From assembly GCA_028583685.1 (NCBI GenBank), contig JAMXIF010000042.1, positions 21,954,198 to 22,018,197 on the forward strand: a stretch of DNA of 64,000 nt, given 5' to 3'. Below the pieces are notes generated by a model. The model saw only the letters and a list, made by a program, of their open reading frames with translations, was not told the origin of the DNA and did no database searches. The stretch comes from Petaurus breviceps papuanus. Its lineage: Eukaryota > Chordata > Mammalia > Diprotodontia > Petauridae. Within the stretch, counting starts at the first letter, position 1, and every line of letters starts with the position of its first letter. The position numbers and the translations under genes were made by a program. Shown piece by piece: positions 45,620-56,854 of the stretch.

Positions 45620-45840
45620 TAACAATGGGTAGTGTGTAGAGTGCTGACTTCAGTGATAGGATAACCTGCATTCAAAACCTGCCCCTGACACATACTGGAT
45701 TTTTACCTTAGGGAAATGATTTAACCCCTCAGTGCTCTGCAGCTCTCTAAGATTTACCATTGCAGAGAAACTGCCAAATTGCATAGGTAGAGAAAGTTGC
45801 CCATAACAATGAAATTCCAGGTCCATTCTGCTGTCCCCAT
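45620..45840 (+). mobile_element. tRNA-headed SINE, family of 13445-13670
   Basis: gggtagtgtgtagagtgctg, gcattcaaaacctgcccctg, ctctgcagctctctaagatt, attgcagagaaactgcc; tail near aatgaaattccaggtcc. Confidence 0.78.
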
Positions 45841-46390
45841 GATGATAGCTAGTGTCTGCTTTATTCTCCTTCTGCTTTTCTTGCTTTGAAATACTTCATG
45901 AAGGTCTTTTCAGCCTTCCTTGTATTCCTCATACTTGATGGACTTGAAAACACTGTGGTATTCCATTAGATCAGTGTACGCTGATTTATTTAATGCTGTC
46001 TTTATTGCTGGTGATTCTAGTTTTATTTTGTTAAGTTATCAAAAGACTGCTATGAAAATCTTTGAACAGATGAATTTTTTTAGGGGTGAGGGATTATTTG
46101 TTTTGGTAACATCTTCCTTTTATATTGTCAATTGTGAACTTTTTGAGTAAAAGAATATAGTTATTTTTGTCACTTTATTAAGAACTACAAGTTTGCTCAA
46201 AAATAAACAAAAAAAAAACCCATCCATTTGTGGTTTCAACAGTAATGAATGAACACAGTCATTTGACTCCACAATACTGCCAGCTCTGCATTGCTCCCAT
46301 TTAATTATGTTTTACAACTGTGTGGATCCAAGGGGGTAACTCAAAGTTGTCCTTTTTTTTCCAAGAAATTATATGCAACCCCCCCCTTTT
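45841..46390. other. No confident feature
   Basis: Around 45850-46060 the text (cttcatgaaggtcttttcag, cactgtggtattccattag) is loosely like antisense L1 ORF2 and may be an old fragment; the rest is unassigned. Confidence 0.35.
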
Positions 46391-46394
46391 TGGG

Positions 46395-46975
46395 AAAGTA
46401 TCCACAAAATGCAATGGGATATTAGTACAGCAAAATAAATTGTGAATAGGAAGGATTCAGAGAAATATTGGGAGGAACTGAATGAACTGATCCAAATCTA
46501 TTTAAGCAGATCCAGAAGAAAAAAAAGACAAATTATAATAATGTAAATGAAAACAACCCTATAAAGTAGTTGAACTCTGGTTAATTTCAGTTACCAACTA
46601 ATAACTAGTTATGACAACTAATAATGAAACACACCTCAGTCCTCTCAAAAGAGAGGTGAAGGGGAGGCTAGGAGGTACAGTGAATAGAGCACCAGCCCTG
46701 GAATCAGGAGAACCTGAGTTTGTTCTGAGTTTAAGTGAGACACTTAACTTAAAACCTGAGTTTAAGTGAGACACTTAACACACAAAAAACTAGCTATGTG
46801 ACCTTGGGCAAGTCACTTAACCCCAATTGCCCTACCTTCCCCCCTCCAAAAAAAGAGGCAAAAAAAAGAGGTGAAAAACTATGTATATGGGGATTTATAT
46901 ATATACATACATACATACATATTCAGATAGCTTCTTTGTGTCTGTCCGTTTAGCTGAAGTGTTTTTTTTTAATAA
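46395..46975 (+). mobile_element. L1-type LINE 3' end, split by a SINE
   Basis: Sense order: caatgggatattagtacagc, ggattcagagaaatattggg, aactgaatgaactgatcc, caaccctataaagtagttg, then the SINE at 46664-46852 and a TA/CATA tract. It matches the end of marsupial L1 ORF2 and its 3'UTR. Confidence 0.65.
46664..46853 (+). mobile_element. Short tRNA-headed SINE with internal duplication, nested in L1
   Basis: ggggaggctaggaggtacag start and ccccaattgccctacc end with A-tail; target duplication agaggtga on both sides. It holds a tandem duplication of about 33 bases with cctgagtttaagtgagacac repeated near 46726-46785, which doubles part of the B-box region. Confidence 0.85.
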
Positions 46976-46979
46976 AGGA

Positions 46980-47208
46980 ATAATAATAATAGCTACCATT
47001 TACATTAATACTTGAAATTTTGTAAAGCATTTGCAAATATTATCCCATTTTATGCTTATAAAAGCCCTGAGAGATAGGTGCTATTCCTATCCCTATTTTA
47101 CAGATGAAGAAACTGAAGTTAGACAGAAGTTAAATAACTTGCCCAGGCTCACTTAGCTAGTAACTGTCTGAGATCTGCTTAGAACTTGGATCTAGCATCT
47201 TGAATTAT
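46980..47208 (-). mobile_element. CORE/MIR-type SINE
   Basis: Antisense: gtaaagcatttgcaaatatt, gagataggtgctattcc, attttacagatgaagaaact, ataacttgcccaggctcac. Confidence 0.82.
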
Positions 47209-47229
47209 TACATACTTTAAAAAGACCAG

Positions 47230-48190
47230 TCTCTACATAATAGAGATTTATGCTTTGGTTTCATATACAACCTCCTCCTCCTCCTTTTCTTATTCCTATA
47301 TGTGCATGTTTGTGCTTATTGGGGCTTTCAAATTCATAAAAATGAGAAAAAAACTAAAATGTTTGATTGATACCTTTAAAAAGACCCTCACTCCTTAATT
47401 GTATCTTCTCCCAATATCACTTCCCTACCTTACTACAAAGCACAGTTAAGCAAAACAAGCCAATACATTAGCCACATACATCATTATATATATTCATTTC
47501 CCACATATAGTCAAACACTTTGATACTGGAAAGAGAGAGGTATGTTTCACCATCTTCTGCAGTCTAGATAGGTCTGGATGTTAATCATGATTCATGTGAT
47601 CATCGATTTAGACCTGGACCTCAGAGATCATGTAGACTAACACCTTTATTTTTACAGATGAGGAAACTGAGGCCCAGAGAAGTTAATAGGTTTGCCCAAG
47701 GTCACACAGGCAGGAAGTAGTAGAGATGGAATTTGAACTTGAGCTCAAGTCTATCAATTCTTCTGATGCAAAGTAATTTACTCTTCTTTTTCTTTGCCAT
47801 ATATATTGTTGTTATCCTTGTTCTCTTATGTCTTCTTGCTTTGTACTACATTGGTTCATTTGATTCTTGATTTTCTCTGAATTATTGATATTCATATGTA
47901 CAATAATAATATTCTATCCCATACTGTTTGTTCAGATAATCCTCAACTGGTTGTATCAACCCAATTTTTTTTCCATTTTTTCCTACCACAAAAAGTGGTG
48001 ATATAAATTGATTTTTGTGTAAATGGGGCTTTTCCCTCTTTCTTTGTTTTTTTGCAGTATATGCCCAGGGGTGGCATCAGTGGGTCAGAGGTTATGTACA
48101 GTTTAGTGACTTTTTTCTAGTACAATTACAAACTGTTTTCCAATGTAGTTGGATGAATTCACAATTCTGTTGACAGTGTTTTATTAGAAA
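47230..48190 (-). mobile_element. L1-type 3' fragment, interrupted by a SINE
   Basis: Antisense 3'UTR (47230-47600) and ORF2 C-terminal region (47775-48190), with ccctctttctttgtttttt, ggcatcagtgggtcagagg and gttttccaatgtagttgg. A SINE at 47605-47770 lies between. Strongly decayed. Confidence 0.6.
47605..47770 (-). mobile_element. MIR-type SINE nested in L1 fragment
   Basis: Antisense: gacctggacctcagagatc, cagatgaggaaactgaggcc, ttgcccaaggtcacacagg, gaatttgaacttgagctc. Confidence 0.85.
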
Positions 48191-48890
48191 ACCCAGAAAA
48201 TTCAAGAAACAATCTGATGCATTAACCTCAACGTTAACATCAGGAAGGATTAGGTGGTTTGTTTTGAAGTGTCACAGGGGAAAAATAGGAAGAGCAAATC
48301 TTTTGGCTAAAATTTTAAAAGTAAGGAAATAATTGCTTTCTCAGAGATCTCATGATGTGTCACTGCATATGTGTGTATGTGCACTACATTCAGAATAGAA
48401 GAATCCGGCCTGTTTTAAGTTCAGCAAAACATCTTGAATGTCTTTTCAAATGTTTCAAAATCTCCAAATGTGTTTTGCCAATCACTGTTTCTTAATTTTA
48501 TAACTCAAGTGTATGTCAAGGGAAATTTAATCCGTATGTTTCTGATTCTTTTACATTCAACTCATCCAAGTGTTCCATGAGAAACATTTCATGTCTAAGA
48601 GTCCTTAGAAGCTATTTTTCTACAGACATATTTAAGTTTATTCAAAAAATCAAGAACAGTTTTCTCAGAATTTAGTGAAGTTAAAATTCTACAAGTCTTA
48701 AATGACGTTAAAACTGTTCATATTGTCATCACCATCAATGGTACCTAATAATAACATGAACTACTTGTGATACCAAAAGAACTCCTACTTCTCTGGCATT
48801 GGAAATTTGTGGAACAATCTAGTCCCTGTATTTTTTGGTATCCACTGTCTTACATGTACCCAATGTCTTACAAATAATTCAAATTAATCA
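48191..48890. other. No recognised feature
   Basis: Unassigned. Confidence 0.35.
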
Positions 48891-48894
48891 TCAA

Positions 48895-49070
48895 ATAATC
48901 AAGAAGCACAAGTTGCCCACTATGTGTCAGGCCCTGTGCTAAGCACCAAGCATGTAAAGAAAGGGAAAACAAAAATAGTCCTTGCTTTCAAGGGACTCAC
49001 AGTCTAATGAGGGAGATAACATACAAACAGCTATGTAAAGAAATAATGATCTCTACAACCAACTTAAATA
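48895..49070 (-). mobile_element. L2-type LINE 3' end
   Basis: Antisense: cactatgtgtcaggccctg, tgctaagcaccaagcatg, tcaagggactcacagtcta and gagataacatacaaacagc, a longer L2-type 3' end than at 20905. Confidence 0.68.
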
Positions 49071-49227
49071 TAAGAAAATTAGTCAGAAGTCTCTATGGTA
49101 TAATTTAAGAGACATCAGAAAAGTCCCTTGAGGCAAAGATATCCCCTCCACCGATGCTGCTGATCTGCCACTAGAAAGTCATTCCTTCAGATGAAGCATA
49201 CATTCCCCTTAAAAATGCAAATACCTA

Positions 49228-49383
49228 GGGGTGGCTAGGTGGCTCAGTGAATAGAGCACCAACCCTGGAGTCAGGAGGACCTGAGTTCAAATCCGGCCTC
49301 AGATGCTTAACACAAAACTAGCCGTATGACCTTGGCAAGTCACTTAGCCCCAACTGCCCTCCAAAAAGCAAAAAAAAAAAAAA
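49228..49383 (+). mobile_element. Short tRNA-headed SINE with A-tail, young
   Basis: ggggtggctaggtggctcag, gacctgagttcaaatccggc, accttggcaagtcacttag, A15 tail. Target duplication aaaatgc/taatacc on both sides. Confidence 0.93.
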
Positions 49384-50045
49384 AATGCTAATACCCCTCA
49401 GTAAGGTAACATATTAATTTACTGAAACCATAGTGTAAACTAGTTTATCAGCTTCAAATCCTTCCCAACACTATGCTATGATAGAATGCTTAATGTCTAG
49501 GGATAGGGAAGGACAGATTTAAGGCCAAAAGGGAGAAGGTAGCTGAAGAAAGGAGAATTTGGAAGATGTCAAAGAGGAGCTTCTTTTACTTCAAATTTCT
49601 GCATAGGGCTTCATGCCTTCTACAGTAATGGGGAGTCATTTGACAGGTTAAGTTTTTGTTGTTGTTGTTGTTCGTAAAGCTTTCCCTTGAGATATTTTCC
49701 CTAAATCGAGTAGATATTATTTACAATTTCTGAACACATTTTTCTTAGCCAGCCAAAATATTATGCATCTAGGGCAAAAAGTTTAGAAACACTTATTCTA
49801 TATTTCAAATATTTTTTTCTTTATTTCAAACAATCGTCTTCATGAAAAAAAGCTATTTTTTTATATGGGGAAGGAAAAATAAAACAACTCTTTATAATAT
49901 CAATATGTTGATTATATCATGGAATTCAATTAAATTTTAGATATAAAATGAAACAGCAACAATCACTATTATAGTCCTTACCTGTTTAGAAAATGCTTTT
50001 CTCAGAATAATACTATGAAGTAGACAGTACAAATATGATTAGTCT
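49384..50045. other. No recognised feature
   Basis: AT-rich with a (GTT)n run near 49660. Nothing assignable. Confidence 0.35.
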
Positions 50046-50046
50046 T

Positions 50047-50280
50047 ATAGGTAGCAGGGTGGTTCAGTGGATAGAGCACTGGGCCTGGCGTTAGGAAGAC
50101 CTGAGTTCAAATCTGGTCTCAGACACTTAGCTGTGCGACCCTAGGCAAGTCGCTTAACCCTGTTTACCTCAATTTGCTCATCTGTCAAATGAGCTGGAGA
50201 AGGGAACTTTGCCAAGAAAACCCCAAATGGGGTGATGAAGAGTTGGACATGACTGAAAAACAACTAACCAACAATAAAAA
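50047..50280 (+). mobile_element. tRNA-headed SINE with RTE tail, full length
   Basis: Head gcagggtggttcagtggata, B box gacctgagttcaaatctggt, cgaccctaggcaagtcgct, RTE tail gatgaagagttggacatg and actgaaaaacaac. Confidence 0.92.
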
Positions 50281-50339
50281 ACAAGGAAACAGGCCCAGAA
50301 AGATTTGTATATTTCTTCCAGAGCTTCAATGTTCGGTTT

Positions 50340-50410
50340 TAATTCCAAATTATTTTATGAGATTTAATTTTTTTTCCAATTACATGTAAAAAATATTTTA
50401 ACATTCTTTT
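50340..50410 (-). mobile_element. L1 3' terminus, outer part, split by HAL1-like copy 3
   Basis: tttccaattacatgtaaaaa and attttaacattcttttt are the antisense L1 3' end. The fragment resumes at 53465. Bases 50398-50410 are the left target duplication. Confidence 0.7.
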
Positions 50411-51439
50411 TTAGAGCTTTAATTAATCTTTTTTATTCATTTTAGTTTTCAACATTCATTTCCACAAGATTTTGAGTTATAAATCTTCTCCTCGTTTCTC
50501 CCCTGTCCCCACCCCAACATAGTGAGGCTACTGAATACCCCTTCCCCAAATCTGCTCTCTTTTATTTCCTCCCCCACACCCTCCCTAACTTTCTAGTGGG
50601 GCAAGATGGATTTCTATACCCCAGTGCCTGTGTATCTTATTTCCCAGTTGCATGTAAAAAAAACAATCTTTTTTTAACGTTTATTTTTAAAACATTGATA
50701 TCCAAGTTCCTTCCCTTCTTCCCTCCTCACCCACCCCCACTGGGAAGATAAGTAATTCTATATAGGTTGTACATGTGTCGTTATGGAAAACATTTCCATA
50801 GTAATTATATTGGGGAAGACTAACTATATTTCCCTCTATCCTATCCCACTCCCCCACTTACTCTATTTTCTACTTTGATCCTGTCCTTTTCAAAAGTGTT
50901 TTCTTCTAACTATCCTCTCCCCAAATCTGCTGTCCCTTCTATCATCCACCCCTCTTATCCCCTTCCCCTACTTTCTTGTAGGGTTAGATACCCAAATGAG
51001 TGTGTATGTTATTCCCTCCTTAAGGCAAATTCAATGAGAGTGATGTTGACCCATTCCCTTTCACCTCCCTGCTCTTCTCCTCCATTGTAACAGTTTTCTC
51101 TTGCCTCTTTTATATGAGATAATTTACTCTATTCTGTCTCTCCCTTTCTCCTTCTCCCAATATATTCCTCTCTCACCTCTTAATTTTATTTTTTAGATGT
51201 CATCCCTTCATATTCAACTGATCATGTGCCCTCTGTCTATGTATACATGTACACATATAAACACACACACTCATATATATACAAAAACATACATCGTCCT
51301 ATGCATACATATATTTTCCCTTCAACTAGCCTCATACTGAGAAAAGTCTCATGAGTTACAATTATTGTTTTTCCATGTAGGAATGTATATAGTTCAACTT
51401 TAATAAGTTCCTTATGATTTCTTTTTCCTATTTGCCTTC

Positions 51440-52724
51440 TCAAGCTTCTCTTGCTTCTTGTATTTGAAAGTCAAATTTTCTGTTCAGCTCTGTTTTTTTT
51501 TTCATCAAGAATACTTGAAAGTCCTCTATTTCATTGAAAGCCATATTTTCCCCTGAAACATTACACTCAGTTTTGCTGGGTAGGTGATTCTTGGTTTTAA
51601 TCCTAGTTCCTTTGACCTCCAGAATATCATATTCCAAGCCCTTTGATCCTTTAATATAGAAGCTGCTAGATCTTGTGTTATCCTGATTATGTTTCCATAA
51701 TACTCAAATTGTTTCTTTTTTTTCCTGGCTGCTTGTAATATTTTCTCCTTGACCTGGGAACTCTGGAATTTGTCTATGATATTCCTAAGAGTTTTCTTTT
51801 TGGGATCTTTTTCAAGAGGCAATTGGTGTATTCCTTTAATTTCTTTGCCCTCTGGTTCTAGAATATCAGGACAGTTTTCCTTGAGAATTTCTTGAAGGAT
51901 GATTTTTAGATTTTGTTTTTGATCACGGCTTTCAGGTAGTCTAATAATTTTTAAGTTATCTCTCCTGGATCTATTTTCCAGGTAAGTGGTTTTTCCAATG
52001 AGATATTTCACATTGCCTTCTATTTTTTCATTTGTTTATATCTGTTTTATAGTGTATTGATTTCTCATAAAGTCATTAGCTTCCATTTGCTCCAATCTAT
52101 AATTTTTCCTTTTTTTTGGCTTTTTTTTTGGGGGGGAAGGCAGGGCAATTGTGGTTAAGTGACTTGCCCAAGGTCACATGGCTAGTAAGTGTGTCAAGTG
52201 TCTGAGGTTGGATTTGAACTCAGGTTTTTCTGACTCCAGGGCTGGTGCTCTATTCACTACACCACTTAGCTGCCCCCACTCCAATCTAATTTTTGAAGGA
52301 ATTATTCTCTTTAAAACTCTTTAGTGAGTTTTTGAAATTCCTTTTACAACTGGCCAATTTGGCTTTTTAAAGTATTCTTATCCTCATTTGCTTTTTGGGC
52401 CTCTTTTGCCATTTGAGTTGCTCTTTTTTTTAAGGTGTTATCTTCTTCAATATTTTTTGGGTTTCCTTTAGCAGGCAATTGACTCACTTTTCATGATTTT
52501 CTTTCATCATTCTCATTTCATTTCCCAATTTTTCTTCTACTTCTCTTACTTGATTTTCAAAATCCTTCTTGATCTCCTCCATGGCCTGTAATCAGTTCAT
52601 GTTTTTTAGAAGCTTTTGATGGAGGAGTTTTGACTTTATTGTCTTCTTCTGCTTCCATGTTTTGATCCTTTTTGTCCCCCCAAAAAGATTCCATGGTCTA
52701 ATTGTGTTTCCTCTTCTTGCTCAT
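51440..52724 (-). pseudogene. L1-type ORF1 of HAL1-like copy 3, degraded
   Basis: Begins MSKKRKHN with an early stop, then readable coiled coil (QKANEDKNTLKSQIGQL) up to the SINE, and a long open RNA-binding half: MKYLIGKTTYLENRSRRDNLKIIRLPESRDQKQNLKII, PLEKDPKKKTLRNII, ITQDLAASILKDQRAW, YPAKLSVMFQGKIW, ending QIQEAREA. The C-terminal half from 52011 to about 51526 is free of stops. Confidence 0.85.
52107..52278 (-). mobile_element. tRNA-headed SINE nested in HAL1-like copy 3
   Basis: T-rich start then ggcagggcaattgtggttaa, gacttgcccaaggtcacatg, B box gatttgaactcagg, head cactacaccacttagctg. Flanked by ctccaatct.aattttt (52090-52106 and 52279-52294). Confidence 0.92.
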
Positions 52725-53464
52725 CTTGTCAGCCAAATTACTTGACTTTTGAGCTCTTTGCCATGGTAGAACTCTGCTTCCAGAGTGGAGAGATCTGTGT
52801 CCCAAAATTGTTGGGGTTTTCACAGTTGTCAGAGCTATGAGGAGGGCTCCCTCTCTACAGCCCCCAAAGCTCTGGCCCACTGACTTTCCTCACCCCAGGA
52901 CCCCCCACCAAAGACTGCAACCCAGATCTAAGCAGGTCAAAGCAAGAACAATTACCCTCTGAATGGTTGCTTGATCCCCCTATGATCTGCAGGCCAGGAG
53001 CTCAGGAGGCAGCCACTGGGAATCAGCTGCAGCCACTGTGCTGCCTCCATCTCTTATCCCAGGGGGAGGGGCCAGACCATGCTCTTCTATCACTGGTTCC
53101 AACAGAGTTCCCCACTGACCTTTTACTTTCTCTTTGGCCTTTATAAGTTGAAAAGTCTGGAAACTGCCACAGCTACCAGTGATTCACTCTCCTGAATTCT
53201 GTGCCAGCCAGTCTGGGACGCTGGTTGGGGCCACCCTGGGTCTGGGCCCACATGGCTCATGTGGGACTGTGCTTGATTCCCAGCGTAGTGCAATAGACCC
53301 TTCCTTTTGGTCTGCCCGGCTGCCTTCAGCAGGAGATTTGTTTGTCACTTTGTGGATTCTGTATCTCTAAAATTTGTTTAGAGTCATATTTTTCAGGTAT
53401 TGGAGCTGGTTATTGTGGGAGCTTCAGCAAGTTTCTGCTTTTACTCTGCCATCTTGGCTCAGCC

Positions 53465-53755
53465 TTAATGTTCTTTTAAAAATGTTTTTGTGTTCCGAAT
53501 TGTTACCCTCCTTCCCCTCCACTATCATTGAGAAGGCAAGAAATTTGATATAGGTTATACATGCTAAGGCATTCGTGCAAAACTTATTTCCATATTAGTC
53601 ATATTTTGAAAGAAAATAGAATAATAAAACAAAACAAGAAAAATGAAAAAAGTTAAAGAAGAGTATGCTTCAATCTACATTCAGACTCCATCAATTCTTT
53701 CTCTGGAAATAAATACTATTTTCATTATGTCTTTCAATAATCCCAAATTCTTAAG
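53465..53755 (-). mobile_element. L1 3' fragment, inner part
   Basis: Continuation of the L1 from 50340-50410: ttccgaattgttaccctcc, gatataggttatacatgct, catattttgaaagaaaata. The same sequence occurs at 3421-3640. Confidence 0.72.
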
Positions 53756-53791
53756 ATGAAAATGTGAGGTACCATACATAAAAATAGATAA

Positions 53792-53930
53792 TGAGGGCAC
53801 CTAGGTGGTGCAGTGGATTGAACACTAACCTTGGAGTCAGGAGGACCTGAGTTCAAATGCAATCTAAGACACTTACTAGCTGTGTGACCCTGGCTATGTC
53901 TCCTAACCCCAGTTGCCTAAAAATAAAAGA
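53792..53930 (+). mobile_element. Short tRNA-headed SINE
   Basis: gagggcacctaggtggtgcag, gaggacctgagttcaaatgc, gtgtgaccctggctatg, ccccagttgcctaaaaa. Confidence 0.9.
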
Positions 53931-53976
53931 AGTATTGGTTAGAAAAAAGATTGATAATGGCTAAGTGGAGCATGTC

Positions 53977-54130
53977 TTTTTTTTTGCTTTTTGTTGGGCA
54001 ATTGGGGTTAAGTGACTTGCCCAAGATCACACGACTAGTTTTTCTGTTAAGTGTCTGAGGCTGGATTTGAACTCAGGTCCTCCTGACTCCAGGGCCAGTG
54101 CTCTATTCACTGTGCCACCTACCCACCCCT
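53977..54130 (-). mobile_element. Short tRNA-headed SINE, young
   Basis: T-tail, ggcaattggggttaagtgac, B box gatttgaactcaggtcctcc, head cactgtgccacctaccc. Target duplication tggagcatgtctt on both sides. Confidence 0.93.
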
Positions 54131-54480
54131 GGAGCATGTCTTAAAGGTGATTAAGAGGGTCTGAGAAGATTGAACAGGAGGACTGCTTAAAACAATGGAA
54201 ACTATATATTTTAGAGAAACAATGATTAGTACATATTATAATGTCTTCTCCTTTTCAATTGTCTTCTCATATGTCTTATATATGCCTGGATAGTTAAATG
54301 TTTTTCCCCTCCTGCCTATTAACATGTGTGATCCTTTAGGGAAGGGAATGATTTTTTCCTTTCTTTGTAATCCAAAGTATTAGAATAGAACTTATAAATC
54401 CTGACTGACTCTAAGAAAAGGTAACATTACAAATATGGAGTTACCTCCATATTTGTCATGTGTATTCAATCCTTGTTTAT
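54131..54480. other. No recognised feature
   Basis: Unassigned. Confidence 0.35.
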
Positions 54481-54484
54481 CCAT

Positions 54485-54695
54485 CATGTAGAGGATCATA
54501 GATTCAATGCTAGATGGAGCCTCCTAGGCCCTCTAGTCATCAGATCAAAAGAGACAGACTCAAGGGACCTCAGAGGCCATCTCATCCAACTCTTCATTTC
54601 ACTGATGGAGAAATTTTTGCCTAAGGTCACAGAGTAGTAAATTGCAGAGCTGAGATTTGCACCCTGGTCCTTTGATCTCCATTCTCCTATACTTC
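54485..54695 (-). mobile_element. MIR-type SINE, diverged
   Basis: Antisense: ggatcatagattcaatgcta, gacctcagaggccatctcat, actgatggagaaatttttg, gagatttgcaccctggtcc. Confidence 0.72.
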
Positions 54696-55185
54696 CCCTG
54701 AACTTTGCCCACTAGAATAATAATTAATATTGTTTTTCAATTGAGTAATTTTCCTTCTAGCAGCCTGCCATTGGAGTATTTCTCCCCTGTTATACTTGTC
54801 ACTTCAGCAGATGTTGGACAGCAGAAAACTCAAACTAGTAATTTTTAAGCAGTGGCTTATGATCTGGGAGATGGGGCATGGAGTTTTTATCAGAAGTCTT
54901 TGAATTCATATGAAAACTTGGTATTATCATTTTAATTTCTGTTTACCTCTGACAAAATATGCAGTGTGACTCATTATAGCAAATAAACAAATGTACCTTC
55001 TGGAAATTGAATAAACAATATGTCTTGCATGTAGACATGTATACATTATGATTTCTTTAATGTATCTAGATATTGTTTTGAATACTAAAACACAATTTGT
55101 TTAAATGCATTAACGAATTCATAGTATTTCCTGAATCAACATCTAACTAATGGTATAACTACTATGCTATAGTAGACTTCAGATT
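54696..55185. other. No recognised feature
   Basis: AT-rich, unassigned. Confidence 0.35.
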
Positions 55186-55283
55186 TTTTTTTAATGTTAA
55201 TATAGAGTTCTCTTATTTGAGAAGGCCTGGAGTCACAGACCTTGTTGATCTTAGAACTCTTTTCCATCTCCAAACCCTATGAT

Positions 55284-55288
<5 letters not shown>
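55186..55288 (+). mobile_element. SINE 3' end that served as the target of two insertions
   Basis: gttgatcttagaactctttt and catctccaaaccctatgatt resemble a MIR-type 3' end. Its terminal aaaccctatgattat is the site copied by the following insertions. Confidence 0.5.
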
Positions 55289-55323
<35 letters not shown>

Positions 55324-55683
55324 TACATATATATAATGTATATCTATAGAGAAACATATCTAAATTTTATTGTGGCCTTCTAGGGGGTATGGGGGAAGGA
55401 AAAAAAGAACAAAATAAAAATTACACAGCAGAGAACAAAAGAAAATTCACAAGGAAGCAAAGATGGACAATTCTTAACATGAGTATTGTTTATTATAGGC
55501 TTTCTTGAAATGAAAATTGTTTTTGTTACATATTTTGAAACCTCTCTTATATTCTATGCACATGGCACAGTTTTATTTCTTTCTAACTTTGTATTTAAGT
55601 TCCTATATTTAAATTTATGATATGTTTTTGTTTCTCCATTTGTGTTCTGGTGTTTGAGTCTAAAATAAAATTTTTGGGAAAAA
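55289..55683 (+). mobile_element. Retrotransposon 3' end of unclear family, with target duplication
   Basis: Begins with a TA-rich tract (55285-55340), then about 340 bases ending in ctaaaataaaatttttgg and an A-run. Bounded by aaaccctatgattat at 55274-55288 and again at 55684-55698. The A-rich end and duplication indicate a LINE-type insertion, but I do not recognise the family. Confidence 0.7.
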
Positions 55684-55698
55684 AACCCTATGATTATT

Positions 55699-56141
55699 TG
55701 CTGCTGTGAATTATATAAACAAAATGAACAGAAACAAGAGATTATTCTATATAGTAACAGAAATATTGTTTTAAGAACAACTTTGAGCAATTAAGTAATT
55801 TTGACTGTTACAAACACCCAATTAACTACAAAGGATGTATGAAGGAAGGTGCTATCTGCATCTAGAGAAAGAACTGATAAATGGAAGTATGTATAGAATG
55901 GTTTTATACACACACACGTATATAAATACAAATAAATTATTGGTATTATATAATGGTAGCCATCTTGAGGGGGAAGAATAAAGAGAAATTTAAAGATAAC
56001 TTTATTATATATGTAAAAGGATTAGCTAGTTGTACAGAATAGATTTGCAGTTTCAGGGGGCAATTTTCTTTTCTTTTTATTCTACTATGTTGTGGAAATG
56101 CTTGTTTTATTATATAAATTAAAAATAAAATAAATTTTAAA
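55699..56141 (+). mobile_element. L1-type LINE 3' end
   Basis: Sense: aacaaaatgaacagaaacaa, tatagtaacagaaatattg, gctatctgcatctagagaaa, gtatgtatagaatggtttta, then a 3'UTR ending gcttgttttattatataaat and an A-rich tail. Followed by aaaccctacaatctta, a diverged third copy of the target site. Confidence 0.7.
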
Positions 56142-56144
56142 AAC

Positions 56145-56385
56145 CCTACAATCTTATGTGGATCCAACATGTCCAGTTGATACTGAATTTTGATCTTGAG
56201 CTAGAGTATGGTTTATAGTCTATCACATTAACCTCTGAAGAATTCCCTTGATTACTGACCTGTCTACCGGTTGGTAGTGAGCTGTGGAATATGATGATTT
56301 GAACATTACTCAGCAACTCATTACTGTACTGTTCCAAATGTAAGCTGCGCCACCAAAATGACATTTCTTTGAAAAAAGAAAAAAA
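56145..56385. other. No recognised feature
   Basis: Short unique stretch. Confidence 0.35.
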
Positions 56386-56387
56386 AG

Positions 56388-56545
56388 ATTGGGGTGGCTA
56401 GGTGGTGCAGTGAGTAGAGCTCCGGCCCTGGAGTCAGGAGGACCTGAATTCAAATCCGGCTTCAGACACTTAACACAAAAACTAGCTGTGTGATCTTGGG
56501 TAAGGCACTTAACCAAAAAGCAAAAAAAGAAAAAAGAAAAAAAAA
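56388..56545 (+). mobile_element. Short tRNA-headed SINE with A-tail, young
   Basis: ggggtggctaggtggtgcag, gacctgaattcaaatccggc, gtgtgatcttgggtaaggc, A-rich end; aaaaaagat flanks both sides. Confidence 0.92.
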
Positions 56546-56584
56546 GATCTGTATTGAAAAATAACATCCATAATGATGATTAAT

Positions 56585-56742
56585 TATTAATTAATCAATA
56601 ATAATATATCTTTGTATATTTAGCGCTTTAAAGTTTACAAAGATTTTTACTCACACTAACCATTTGTGCAAGTTATACAAAAGTTATTGTTACCTTTTTA
56701 GAGCTGAGGAAACTGAGAAACAGAGAGGTTGTCATTATAGGC
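56585..56742 (-). mobile_element. CORE/MIR-type SINE, partial
   Basis: Antisense: gcgctttaaagtttacaaag, gagctgaggaaactgagaaa, agagaggttgtcattatag. Confidence 0.72.
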
Positions 56743-56854
56743 TAGATTCAGGTTTAATACAAAGCAGATTCAGAAAAAAAATGTGGCCTAGACTCAGAAC
56801 AAGACCATATGTACAATAGTTTTAACAACACCGGTTATTTAATTCCTATCGATA

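Larger units (their letters stand above)
50411..53464 (-). mobile_element. HAL1-like LINE, copy 3, near full length (antisense)
   Basis: Read from 53464 leftward: start gagccaagatggcagag, 5'UTR to 52725, ORF1 52724-51440, 3'UTR and 3' end near 50411. Bounded by ttaacattctttt (50398-50410) and ttaatgttctttt (53465-53477), 11 of 13 identical. No ORF2. A SINE is nested at 52107-52278. Without it the length is about 2.88 kb, close to copy 1's 2.92 kb. Confidence 0.88.
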
